From Bacteroidota bacterium (lineage in GTDB: Bacteria; Bacteroidota; Bacteroidia; Bacteroidales; GCA-2711565), in NCBI GenBank assembly GCA_018816945.1, contig JAHIVC010000101.1, forward strand, positions 124,001-188,000: a stretch of DNA of 64,000 nt, given 5' to 3'. The translations under genes and the position numbers were made by a program. This document shows positions 17,319 to 27,600 of this stretch, piece after piece; the first letter of the stretch is position 1; the number at the start of each line of letters is the position of its first letter. A model generated the notes under the pieces. It saw only the letters and a program-made list of their open reading frames with translations, was not told where the DNA came from and ran no database searches.

Positions 17319-19625
17319 ATGAATGACATTTATGAATTGTTCTGGATTGTACCATTAGCTGCAGTGATAGCTCTGGTATTTGCTTATCTCTTCTTCAAGA
17401 ATATGATGAAAAGCTCTGAAGGCACACCAAGAATGAAGGAGATTGCTCAGTATGTAAGAGAAGGTGCAATGGCATACCTCAAGAGCCAGTACAGGGTTGT
17501 GGCCATGGTATTTTTAGTATTGGTTGTTCTTCTGGGTGTATTGGCATACCTCGGAGTGCAAAATCCATTTGTTCCAATAGCCTTTCTCACAGGTGGTTTC
17601 TTTTCAGGTTTATGTGGTTTTCTGGGAATGAAAACTGCTACATTTGCATCTGCACGAACTGCGCAGGGCGCTTCCGAGTCGCTTAACAAAGGATTAAAGG
17701 TGGCTTTCCGCAGCGGTGCCGTAATGGGACTTGTTGTTGTTGGTTTTGCCCTTATGGATATTGCAGCCTGGTTTTATTTGCTTGATAAAGTGATCTTCAC
17801 CGCTGATAATATGCTGAATGGAGTACATTTTCTTGGGTTAACCTTTGTACATGAAGGAACCTCAGAGCATCAGAAACTTGTTGAAATCACTGCAACTATG
17901 CTGACATTTGGTATGGGAGCATCCACACAGGCCTTATTTGCCCGTGTTGGCGGTGGAATTTTCACAAAAGCTGCTGACGTTGGAGCTGATCTTGTAGGAA
18001 AGGTTGAAGCAGGAATACCTGAAGATGACCCACGCAATCCGGCTACAATTGCTGACAATGTTGGAGACAATGTAGGCGATGTTGCAGGTATGGGTGCAGA
18101 CCTTTATGAATCATATGCTGGTGCTATCCTTGCTACTGCTGCACTTGGAGCTGCTGTTCCACTCATTGGAAATTATGAAGGAATGACACAGCAAACCGCT
18201 GTGCTCGCACCAATGATGGTTGCTGCTGTCGGTATTATTCTGTCTATTGTGGGTATTTACATGGTGAGAGCAAAAGAATCTGCTACCCAAAAAAACCTTC
18301 TTAATGCACTGCTTCTCGGTACAGGTGGTAGCTCAGTTTTTATTCTTATTGCTATTGCTATTATGGCATCGGCCGGATGGATCACCTGGGGGATTTTCGG
18401 AGCAGTTGTTGCCGGTCTTGTTGCCGGAGTGGTAATTGGACAGGGAACTGAATATTTTACTTCAGACGAATATAAACCTACTAAGGGTATTGCAAAGCAA
18501 ACCTTGGGAGGTGCTGCAACTACAATTATCGATGGTTTAGCTGTTGGAATGGTTTCAACATGGTTACCGGTTGTTACCATCGTTCTTGGAATTATAGCAG
18601 CATACGGCTCTGCCGGCGGATTTACAAATTTTGCTCATGGTGTATACGGAATTGGTTTTGCTGCAGTAGGCATGTTATCAACACTGGGAATAACCCTGGC
18701 AACGGATGCATTTGGTCCTATTGCCGACAACGCAGGCGGTAATGCAGAGATGGCAGAATTGCCAAAAGAGGTACGTGAGCGTACTGATGCTTTGGACATG
18801 CTGGGAAATACTACGGCTGCTACAGGTAAGGGTTTTGCAATTGGATCTGCTGCATTAACTGCAATGGCGCTTCTTGCCGCATATATGGAAGAGGTTCGCT
18901 TGTGGCTCGGAAAAATGGCCGCTCAAGCCGTTGATGGCGTTTTTACTGTTGGCGACACAGTTTTCTTCAGAGGAGAAGTGATTCCGGTTATTGAAGCGAG
19001 TCAGGTTGCAGTAAATCTTCAAACGGCAGAAATAAATGATTTTGTAACAGCATACAATCTTTCACTTTTTAACCCGATGTTGTTGGGTGGGATTTTTATT
19101 GGATCAATGATGGCATTTCTTTTTAGCGCTCTTACAATGAAAGCTGTTGGAAGGGCTGCCAGCTCGATGGTTGATGAAGTAAGAAGGCAATTCAGGGAGA
19201 TGCCCGGAATCATGAAAGGAGAACAGGTTCCTGATTATGCAAAATGTGTGGCTATTTCTACAAAAGGTGCACAACGCGAAATGATTCTTCCATCCCTGAT
19301 TGCAATTACAGTGCCTATTCTTATAGGTGTTCTGCTTGGTGTTGCAGGCGTAGTTGGATTACTGGTTGGTGGTCTGACATCCGGTTTTACACTGGCGGTA
19401 TTTATGAATAATGCCGGTGGTGCATGGGACAATGCAAAGAAATATATTGAGAAGGGAAATTACGGCGGAAAAGGAAGTGATTCCCATAAAGCTGCTGTTG
19501 TTGGTGATACAATTGGAGATCCATTCAAAGATACCTCCGGACCATCACTAAATATCCTTATTAAACTGATGACAATGGTCTCTGTTGTAATGGCAGGATT
19601 GACCGTGGCATTCAGTATTTTCTAG
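17319..19625 (+). CDS. hppA: K+-dependent membrane-bound ion-pumping pyrophosphatase
   Basis: 768 residues with about 16 membrane helices. The catalytic loop [20 protein letters not shown] and [20 protein letters not shown] (about 218-258) binds Mg-pyrophosphate, and the C-terminal [15 protein letters not shown] completes the site. The sequence [16 protein letters not shown] has alanine where K+-independent enzymes have lysine, so the K+-dependent class is predicted. Whether it pumps H+ or Na+ cannot be told safely from inspection. Hydrolysis of pyrophosphate drives the gradient in the inner membrane. A strong terminator follows. Flanked by kdsA upstream and a kdsA remnant downstream. Confidence 0.95.
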   Translation: MNDIYELFWIVPLAAVIALVFAYLFFKNMMKSSEGTPRMKEIAQYVREGAMAYLKSQYRVVAMVFLVLVVLLGVLAYLGVQNPFVPIAFLTGGFFSGLCGFLGMKTATFASARTAQGASESLNKGLKVAFRSGAVMGLVVVGFALMDIAAWFYLLDKVIFTADNMLNGVHFLGLTFVHEGTSEHQKLVEITATMLTFGMGASTQALFARVGGGIFTKAADVGADLVGKVEAGIPEDDPRNPATIADNVGDNVGDVAGMGADLYESYAGAILATAALGAAVPLIGNYEGMTQQTAVLAPMMVAAVGIILSIVGIYMVRAKESATQKNLLNALLLGTGGSSVFILIAIAIMASAGWITWGIFGAVVAGLVAGVVIGQGTEYFTSDEYKPTKGIAKQTLGGAATTIIDGLAVGMVSTWLPVVTIVLGIIAAYGSAGGFTNFAHGVYGIGFAAVGMLSTLGITLATDAFGPIADNAGGNAEMAELPKEVRERTDALDMLGNTTAATGKGFAIGSAALTAMALLAAYMEEVRLWLGKMAAQAVDGVFTVGDTVFFRGEVIPVIEASQVAVNLQTAEINDFVTAYNLSLFNPMLLGGIFIGSMMAFLFSALTMKAVGRAASSMVDEVRRQFREMPGIMKGEQVPDYAKCVAISTKGAQREMILPSLIAITVPILIGVLLGVAGVVGLLVGGLTSGFTLAVFMNNAGGAWDNAKKYIEKGNYGGKGSDSHKAAVVGDTIGDPFKDTSGPSLNILIKLMTMVSVVMAGLTVAFSIF

Positions 19626-19646
19626 AAAAGAAAAACTTAATCAAAG

Positions 19647-19677
19647 AAGCCGGTTTTGAAAAGAACCGGCTTTTTTT
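19647..19677 (+). terminator. Intrinsic terminator of hppA
   Basis: A 9-bp perfect stem AAGCCGGTT/AACCGGCTT with an 8-nt loop, followed by a run of T, 21 bp after the hppA stop. Confidence 0.92.
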
Positions 19678-19681
19678 ATGT

Positions 19682-19697
19682 GTGCCCGACCGGGCAC
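19682..19697. repeat. Short GC-rich inverted repeat
   Basis: GTGCCCG and CGGGCAC are separated by two bases, immediately after the hppA terminator and immediately before the kdsA remnant. It contrasts with the AT-rich surroundings and marks the junction between native and decayed sequence. Confidence 0.7.
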
Positions 19698-19699
19698 TA

Positions 19700-19848
19700 A
19701 CTATTGGTTGCCGCTGCTTATACCTGAAATTTATGCAGATATCAGAATAGATCAGTTCTTATCTCCTAAAGCCGTATAATTTGCCGTTGACAATACCAAA
19801 AAATTGGGCAACCATAACATTTTGCTAGCCAAATAAGGCACCATGTTA
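19700..19848 (+). pseudogene. kdsA remnant (internal fragment with frameshift and stops)
   Basis: Translation gives VAAAYT, then a stop and a one-base frameshift, then DQFLSPKAV, a stop, FAVDNTKKLGNHNILLAK, a stop, GTML. These match in order VAAAYTGKFVNIKKGQFLSP, FAVEKIKQSGNDNIML and GTMFG of the intact KdsA. DNA similarity to 16490-16640 is plain but well below identity, so it is an old or foreign copy. It runs directly into the integrase remnant in the same frame. Confidence 0.85.
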
Positions 19849-19944
19849 GGGCTCGAAAGCAGCAGAGCCACTGAAACTTACACTCACTTTAGCACTAAAG
19901 AATTTGACCAAGTAAAAAGTGTGTTGGACAAGTTAAATATTTAA
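19846..19944 (+). pseudogene. C-terminal remnant of a tyrosine recombinase/integrase
   Basis: The last 33 codons read LGLESSRATETYTHFSTKEF followed by DQVKSVLDKLNI and a stop. Bacteroidota XerC/D-like integrases end in the same pattern (LGHxSSKTTExYTHxSxKE...SPLDxL), with the catalytic tyrosine in the YTH segment. The rest of the gene is absent; the upstream part has been replaced by the kdsA fragment. Confidence 0.75.
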
Positions 19945-20098
19945 CAAAGGCAAGTCCTGAATGAAAAGTATTATTTATTTTTGAGAAACTCAATCAGTAA
20001 AAATCTAAATAAAATGGAGTTAGATTTCTACCCGCAAATCCTACGATTTTCGCAATCAATTAATCTTCAGTCAATTAATTTTTAAGCTATATTTGATA

Positions 20099-20129
20099 TA
20101 CCCGTAATTGGCGGGTACACAACGTTGGC
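20099..20129. repeat. Hairpin plus AACGTTGGC motif before the DJ-1 gene (cassette-boundary-like)
   Basis: TACCCG/CGGGTA forms a hairpin (20099-20117), followed by AACGTTGGC (20121-20129), about 50 bp before the coding start. A GCCCAAC (matching the integron attC left box RYYYAAC) lies after this gene at about 20820. The rest of 19945-20179 is AT-rich with nothing I can identify. Confidence 0.35.
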
Positions 20130-20179
20130 TATAAGGCGAGAATAGCAAAACTTACAGGAATTTAAACAAATTGATAATT

Positions 20180-20776
20180 ATGAAAAGTATGCAAAAAAAG
20201 AAAGTATTAGTATTTCTAGCAAAAGCATTTGAAACTATGGAGTTTTGTGTTTTCATAGATGTAATTGGTTGGTCTAGAGTTGATTATGGACATAATTTAT
20301 TCGTTGATACATGTGGTTTTACTGATAAAGTTATAAGCACTTTTAATGTACCTGTTATTGTAGATAAAACCATAGGAGAAATAAATGTTGACGAATATGA
20401 CGCTTTAGCAATACCTGGTGGATTTGGGGAATTTGGTTTTTATGAAGAAGCATATGATGAAAGGTTTTTAAAATTAATTAGGGAATTTAATGCAAAAGGT
20501 AAAATCATTGCGACAGTTTGTAGTGGGGCATTCCCCGTAGGGAAAAGTGGAGTTCTTAAGAATCGGAAAGCAACTACATACCACTTAAAGAACGGATATT
20601 GGCAAAATAAACTGAAAGAATTTGGCGTGGATGTTGTGAATGAGCCAATGGTAGTTGATGGTAATATTATTACCTCTTATTGTCCTGAGACAGCTCCAAA
20701 TGTTGCATTTGAATTATTAAAAATGCTGACTTCAGAAGAAGAAATGGCAGTAATAAAAAAAGCTATGGGATTTTAA
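20180..20776 (+). CDS. DJ-1/PfpI-family protein
   Basis: 198 residues from ATG 20180; a TTG nine bases upstream is less likely. Class I glutamine-amidotransferase-like fold: VLVFLAKAFETMEFCVFIDV (with the conserved glutamate of the DJ-1 site), DALAIPGGFGEFGFYEEAYD, and the nucleophile elbow IATVCSGAFPVGKSGVLKNR followed by the conserved KATTYH. Members act as glyoxalase/deglycase or stress proteins; exact activity not predictable. It stands alone between boundary-like spacers and the IS110 element. Confidence 0.85.
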   Translation: MKSMQKKKVLVFLAKAFETMEFCVFIDVIGWSRVDYGHNLFVDTCGFTDKVISTFNVPVIVDKTIGEINVDEYDALAIPGGFGEFGFYEEAYDERFLKLIREFNAKGKIIATVCSGAFPVGKSGVLKNRKATTYHLKNGYWQNKLKEFGVDVVNEPMVVDGNIITSYCPETAPNVAFELLKMLTSEEEMAVIKKAMGF

Positions 20777-20874
20777 GAAAAATGCTGTCAAAATTATTGA
20801 AAGATTAAGTTATAGAAACGCCCAACAGCCAACAATGAACTGTGGTAAAATCCAAACAAATTTTAAAATATATT

Positions 20875-21852
20875 TCACTGAATCACTGGCTTCCTGCTTT
20901 TAAACCCTTCATCATAAACCAAACCTGATTTTGCAATTGCAAAAGATTGCTTGAGTAATTTATTAGAAACTGCTACTAATGCAAGCTTTTTACTCTTTCC
21001 TTTTGCTATAATTCTCTCAAATTGGTCTTTACATGCTTTATTAGACTTACATGCATTGAAGCTGCATAAAAATAGTAAATTGCGCAACTTTCCATTTCCT
21101 TGTTTACTAATCCCGCCACGACCTCTTATACTCGAACCTGAGCTCTTTTCTACGGGTGATAAGCCAATGAAACATGTAAATTGTTTGGCACTTTCAAACT
21201 TTGTGAAGCCCTCACTGAGAATGATCATAAACATTGCTGTGCTTTTTCCAATACCAGGTATGCTAAGAAGTCTACTGAACAATTCTTGTTCATGGGTCAT
21301 AATTAATTGTCTCATCTCGTCTTCAAGTTTTTGGATTTGAACACTCAATTCCTTTATTGCTTTTTTTAATGGATTGATGATTATCAGACGATGTTTATAT
21401 TGCTTATAACTGAGTGCATGTAGTCGGTTCTTTAACATAGTCCTATTCTTAAGCAATAAATCAATATTCTCTTTTAGTATCCTACATTCACGGATATAGA
21501 TGTGAGGCGGTCGGTAAGCCTGTTGATCATTCATCTTGGCATAGCGACATATCATCTCAGCATCAGCTTTATCAGTCTTAATTCTACGTAGATTCATCTG
21601 TATAAATCTTTTAATGACAAGAGGATTTACCACGGATACGAATATCCCTTGTTCATACAAATAATCAGCCAACTGAACATGATAAACTCCTGTAGCTTCC
21701 ATCACACAGCAAGCATCCTTTAATAAAACTTTCTTAAAACTACCAAAGCCCTTTAACGTATTTTCATACTGATGATAAGTACCCTGATCATCAATCACAT
21801 CAAAAACATCTTTTGATATGTCAATTCCATAATAATGTTTAAATTTATTCAT
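20875..21852 (-). CDS. IS110-family transposase
   Basis: 325 residues, intact. The N-terminal DEDD RuvC-like domain begins YYGIDISKDVFDVI (first catalytic Asp) and contains MEATGVYH (Glu) and RRIKTDKADAEMICRYAK (Asp pair). A coiled-coil-like middle (about 150-190) is followed by the Transposase_20 domain: SIPGIGKSTAMFMIILSEG, TCFIGLSPVEKSSGSSIRGR and GGISKQGNGKLRNLLFL with the conserved serine region. In this family the protein is guided by a bridge RNA made from the element's non-coding end. No frameshift, so the element may still be active. Confidence 0.95.
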   Translation of the reverse strand: MNKFKHYYGIDISKDVFDVIDDQGTYHQYENTLKGFGSFKKVLLKDACCVMEATGVYHVQLADYLYEQGIFVSVVNPLVIKRFIQMNLRRIKTDKADAEMICRYAKMNDQQAYRPPHIYIRECRILKENIDLLLKNRTMLKNRLHALSYKQYKHRLIIINPLKKAIKELSVQIQKLEDEMRQLIMTHEQELFSRLLSIPGIGKSTAMFMIILSEGFTKFESAKQFTCFIGLSPVEKSSGSSIRGRGGISKQGNGKLRNLLFLCSFNACKSNKACKDQFERIIAKGKSKKLALVAVSNKLLKQSFAIAKSGLVYDEGFKSRKPVIQ

Positions 21853-21866
21853 GATATTTTTATTAG

Positions 21867-22016
21867 AAAGAACGAAACTATGTGATCCAACAACCTGAAA
21901 CAGGCTTGATGCCTAATGAACTGTCCGGATTTAAATAGTAAAAGAGAGGGGACTGCCATTGTTGACGGGTTTAATCCTCGTGTATAAAATAGTCTTATTC
22001 CTCTCTTTCGTTCTTT
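21867..22016 (-). ncRNA. Candidate IS110 bridge RNA in the non-coding end
   Basis: The region upstream of the transposase holds nested inverted repeats: AAAGAACGAAA (21867-21877) with its exact complement at 22006-22016; AAAGAGAGG (21941-21949) with its exact complement at 22000-22008, enclosing a 50-nt loop; and small hairpins CCTG-AAA-CAGG (21894-21904) and GGC-TTGAT-GCC (21903-21913). IS110-group elements encode a structured bridge RNA of roughly this length at this place. That this segment is the RNA is inference from position and foldability; the guide loops cannot be assigned. Confidence 0.5.
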
Positions 22017-22084
22017 TGATTTAATCTAATATAAAGAATTGCAAACTTAGGATGTATAAAAATAATAGCCGTGACAGCAGTAAA

Positions 22085-22142
22085 CCTGTCTGCCGACAGG
22101 CAGGTTCTAGGGGTGTATCCCCTGCCTTTGCCGGCAGGCAGG
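22085..22142. repeat. Two GC-rich palindromes of the CCTGCC..GGCAGG type
   Basis: Palindromes at 22085-22104 and 22121-22142, with a small GGGG/CCCC hairpin between them. The same core occurs at 24525-24549, 29506-29526 and 49211-49227, always between genes. The spacer continues with CGCCCGCAATCCGCC and GAACATTAGC (22206-22215), similar to other cassette-boundary-like spots in this zone. Apparent coding potential here comes from the palindromes. Confidence 0.8.
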
Positions 22143-22222
22143 CGCTACAACTTTCGTGTAACTTGATAGGTGATTCGCCCGCAATCCGCCACTACTTATA
22201 CACGCGAACATTAGCAGGAAGG

Positions 22223-22253
22223 TTGAAAACCATTACAGAAAGTATTAACTTTA
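22223..22253 (+). promoter_or_regulatory. Candidate katG promoter
   Basis: TTG (22223-22225) is followed after 20 bp by TAACTTTA (22246-22253), one base off the Bacteroidota -7 box, ending 25 bp before the katG ATG. The gene therefore has its own promoter inside the acquired segment. Confidence 0.45.
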
Positions 22254-22254
22254 G

Positions 22255-24456
<2,202 letters not shown>

Positions 24457-24524
24457 ACCCGACTACTAATAAGGTTTTCAGTGATATGCGAAGGTCAGAA
24501 GTCCGCTTTAACTTTTCGAGTAAC

Positions 24525-24549
24525 CCTGCCTGACAGCAGTGCAGGCAGG
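24525..24549. repeat. GC-rich palindrome, CCTGCC..GGCAGG type
   Basis: CCTGCCTG...CAGGCAGG around a short loop, in the katG-photolyase spacer. It is followed by a bulged hairpin (AACGGCAA...TTGCC) ending in AAACGTTAATTG (24592-24603) just before the photolyase gene. Confidence 0.7.
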
Positions 24550-24610
24550 TTGATAGAAAATTGCCCGCAAACGGCAACTTTTCATATTGCCAAACGTTAA
24601 TTGACTTGTG

Positions 24611-25912
24611 ATGAAAGAAAAAATCTCAATATTTTGGTTCAGAAGAGACTTGCGCCTAAAGGATAATCGCGGATTAAGTGAAGCTCTTAAAGATCACTAC
24701 CCTGTATTACCCATTTTTATTTTCGATAAAAACATTATAGAGGAACTAGAAGAGAACGATCCAAGAATCACCTTCATTTATAACCAACTCCTGTATCTGT
24801 CATCCGAATTAAAGAAAAATTCGTGCTCCCTATATTGCAAAAAAGATGATCCGGAGAAAATCTGGAGAAACCTAATCGATGAATTCAGTATCAAAACCGT
24901 TTATACCAACGAAGATTACGAGCCATATGCTATTAACCGGGATTTAGAGATTGAGAAACTACTTCTCGCCAATGGAATCGAATTTAAGGCATTTAAAGAT
25001 CAAGTGATCTTTGCCAAAAATGACATTCTAAAAAATGACGATTCTCCATATACCGTTTTCACCCCATATAAAAACAAATGGATTGGCAAGTTAAAAATCA
25101 ATGAGACCATTTTAACTCCCCTCTCTTCAAACGAATCTAACTATGCCAATATCCAGTTGGATTTTCCAAGTCTCAAAGAACTGGGGTTTAAACGATCGAC
25201 CATAAAAGTGCACGATTACCAACTTGACCACCTTGAAAATTATAGTGAAGCAAGAAATTTTCCGGCACTCGGACAAACAAGCTTTCTGTCTCCGCATCTT
25301 AGGTTCGGAACAATTAGCATACGCAGCATAGTGAAACAAGTGTTATCCAATCAAGTCTTTTTGTCTGAACTCATTTGGCGTGAATTTTTCATGCAAATCC
25401 TCTATCACTACCCGGAGGTCGTTCATTTTAATTTCAAACGTAAATACGATCATATTCTATGGCGAAACAACTTGAAAGAATTTGAAAAATGGACCAATGG
25501 GAAAACCGGATATCCCATGGTTGATGCAGGCATGCGGGAGCTGAATGCTACAGGCTATATGCACAACAGGGTACGAATGGTGGTTGCCGGATTCCTGTGC
25601 AAGCACTTATTAATTGACTGGAAATGGGGAGAAGCTTACTTTGCTCAAAAACTACTGGATTACGAGCTTTCTTCAAACAATGGAAATTGGCAATGGGCTG
25701 CAGGAACAGGCTGCGATGCTGCTCCATATTTTAGAGTATTTAACCCTACCGAACAGATTAAGAGATTCGATCCAAAAATGGTTTACATCAAAAAGTGGAT
25801 ACCTGAATTAAGCTCATTAGACTATCCGGCTCCAATGTTAGATCACAAACAAGCGAGAGAAAGAGCCATTGAAACTTATAAGAAAGGATTACAACTAAAT
25901 GCATTCGAGTAA
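24611..25912 (+). CDS. Class I cryptochrome/DNA photolyase
   Basis: 433 residues from ATG 24611; a GTG directly before it is possible. N-terminal photolyase domain starting ISIFWFRRDLRLKDNRGLSE (antenna-binding fold, to about 130). The C-terminal FAD-binding domain has ELIWREFFMQILYHYP, TGYPMVDAGMRELNATGYMH, NRVRMVVAGFLCKHLLIDW and the hallmark NGNWQWAAGTGCDAAPYFRV. It uses blue light to split cyclobutane pyrimidine dimers. Full length and intact. A lone gene in the accessory zone, with boundary-like hairpins on both sides. Confidence 0.93.
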   Translation: MKEKISIFWFRRDLRLKDNRGLSEALKDHYPVLPIFIFDKNIIEELEENDPRITFIYNQLLYLSSELKKNSCSLYCKKDDPEKIWRNLIDEFSIKTVYTNEDYEPYAINRDLEIEKLLLANGIEFKAFKDQVIFAKNDILKNDDSPYTVFTPYKNKWIGKLKINETILTPLSSNESNYANIQLDFPSLKELGFKRSTIKVHDYQLDHLENYSEARNFPALGQTSFLSPHLRFGTISIRSIVKQVLSNQVFLSELIWREFFMQILYHYPEVVHFNFKRKYDHILWRNNLKEFEKWTNGKTGYPMVDAGMRELNATGYMHNRVRMVVAGFLCKHLLIDWKWGEAYFAQKLLDYELSSNNGNWQWAAGTGCDAAPYFRVFNPTEQIKRFDPKMVYIKKWIPELSSLDYPAPMLDHKQARERAIETYKKGLQLNAFE

Positions 25913-26252
25913 GGTGTCTGACGGACTGAAAGTCAGCCAGCACACCTCTCACCTGGTTGCAGGCATTCAGATACCACTGTATCCCGAACTTCGTTCATCG
26001 GGACAGGCTGTATGGGTATCCGTTGGCACGGACTTGCAGTCCTTGCCTAATAATCTTTAATGTACAGAACTCTAAGATGGTATTTAAAAAGATGGCTTAA
26101 TTTGTTGTTTTACCTGCAGACTTATTTTAGTGCCAAACATTCCAGTTGGGCAGAGATACAGAAACCAAAGTTTTTCGTATTTTAGTTTTTTAATTAACGG
26201 GGGATAAAGAAACGGTTCTTTGCTCCCAAACGCAATTTAGCGTGGAACCGTT
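25912..26252. repeat. Hairpin-rich spacer before the GNAT gene
   Basis: About 420 bp without a gene (25913-26336). Visible structures: AGGTGTCTGAC/GTCAG..ACACCT (25912-25947), CCCGA/TCGGG (25983-26002), CCGT/ACGG (26020-26031), and a two-step stem AACGGTTC/GAACCGTT with inner ACGC/GCGT (26211-26252) that ends in CCGTTGTGC. The last resembles a folded integron attC site, but the consensus boxes are imperfect. Confidence 0.6.
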
Positions 26253-26336
26253 GTGCGTCATGCAGGAAAACCGACCTGCAACCTTGACACAATAAAATAA
26301 ATAGAGAGTAAAGCATCGTTGTGAGGGAGCAGAATT

Positions 26337-26783
26337 ATGATGAAAATAAAAAAAATTATCAAAAACAAGAAGCAGTTTCTTGACTTATTGTTGTTGGCAG
26401 ATGAGCAGGAGAATATGATTGACAAGTATTTGCCGCTTGGAGACTTATTTGCTTTATTTGACGATGATTTGAAAAGTGTTTGTGTTGTAGTGCCGATAAA
26501 TTGCAAAACCTGTGAATTGAAAAACATTGCGACATATGCAAAATATCGTGGCAAAGGATATGGTAGAGCATTGATAAATTATATTTTTGATTTCTATCAA
26601 AATGACTACAAAACTATACTTGTCGGGACAGGCGAGACACCGTCAATTTTGTCGTTTTATGAAAGTTGTGGATTTGAAAAGTCACATAGAGTAAGAAAAT
26701 TTTTTACCGACAATTACGACCACCCTATGTTCGACGGCGATATACAACTTATTGATATGATTTATCTTAAAAAAGAATTATAG
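26337..26783 (+). CDS. GNAT-family N-acetyltransferase
   Basis: 148 residues. The acetyl-CoA-binding motif is clear: [20 protein letters not shown] (R/Q-x-x-G-x-G/A, about 60-80), followed by [20 protein letters not shown], the usual motif B region. Substrate unknown. ATG-ATG start at 26337/26340. The next gene, a methyltransferase, begins 35 bp later on the same strand, so the two may be co-transcribed. Confidence 0.85.
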   Translation: MMKIKKIIKNKKQFLDLLLLADEQENMIDKYLPLGDLFALFDDDLKSVCVVVPINCKTCELKNIATYAKYRGKGYGRALINYIFDFYQNDYKTILVGTGETPSILSFYESCGFEKSHRVRKFFTDNYDHPMFDGDIQLIDMIYLKKEL

Positions 26784-26818
26784 GAATACAAGATTGTATT
26801 ACAAAAACAGATAACAAT

Positions 26819-27577
26819 ATGAAACAATGGTACGAAACATTATTTGAAAACTATGGTCAGAAATACGACAACGAATGTTTCACACAGGGAACAATTGGCG
26901 AATGCGATTTTATTGAGAAAGAGATTAATTACAACAAGGAGCTAAAGATTATTGATATTGGATGCGGCACAGGTCGTCATTCCATAGAGTTATCAAAAAG
27001 AGGTTATTCAGTTACAGGGATCGATTTATCTGAATCATTACTCGAAAAAGCGAGAGAAAAGGCAAAACAGAACGGTTTACAATTAGATTTTTTAAGGCAC
27101 GATGCACGTAATTTGCCTTTTGAAAACGAATTTGACATGGCTATAATGTTGTGTGAAGGCGGTTTTCCATTAATGGAAACCGATGAAATGAATTACGAAA
27201 TTCTTAAGAATGTTTCTAAATCATTGAAGAACAAGTCAAAATTTATTTTCACAACGTTAAACGGATTGTTTCCCTTGTTTCACTCTATCAATGATTTCCA
27301 CGCCAATGGCAAGACAGAAGGCAATGCTGCATACGACAGTAAGAATTTTGATTTGATGACCTTCAGGGACTTCAACATTACTAAAGTCGCTGATGACAGC
27401 GGACTAGAAAAAGAACTCGAATGCAACGAACGATATTATGTGCCATCTGAAATAACCTGGTTGCTTAAATCGCTTGGGTTTACGAAAATTGAAATTTTTG
27501 GAGCCAAACTCGGTGCTTTCTCAAGGGAGGATAAATTAAGAACCGAAGACTTTGAAATGCTGGTAATTGCAACATAA
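26819..27577 (+). CDS. Class I SAM-dependent methyltransferase
   Basis: 252 residues. Motif I IIDIGCGTGRHSIELSKRGY (about 41-60), motif II acidic end VTGIDLS, and the post-I HDARNLPFENEFDMAIMLCE. Methyltransf_25-like. Substrate unknown. Followed 23 bp later by the AbgT transporter gene, so a three-gene transcript with the GNAT gene is possible. Confidence 0.85.
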   Translation: MKQWYETLFENYGQKYDNECFTQGTIGECDFIEKEINYNKELKIIDIGCGTGRHSIELSKRGYSVTGIDLSESLLEKAREKAKQNGLQLDFLRHDARNLPFENEFDMAIMLCEGGFPLMETDEMNYEILKNVSKSLKNKSKFIFTTLNGLFPLFHSINDFHANGKTEGNAAYDSKNFDLMTFRDFNITKVADDSGLEKELECNERYYVPSEITWLLKSLGFTKIEIFGAKLGAFSREDKLRTEDFEMLVIAT

Positions 27578-27600
27578 TAATAAAATACAAGATACAAATT

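Larger units (their letters stand above)
20850..22020 (-). mobile_element. IS110-family insertion sequence (ends approximate)
   Basis: The element consists of a full-length IS110-type transposase and a non-coding end of about 170 bp upstream of it that is rich in inverted repeats. IS110 elements have little or no terminal inverted repeat and leave no clear target duplication, so the exact ends cannot be placed by eye. It separates the DJ-1 gene from katG and appears to interrupt an intergenic spacer. Confidence 0.7.
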
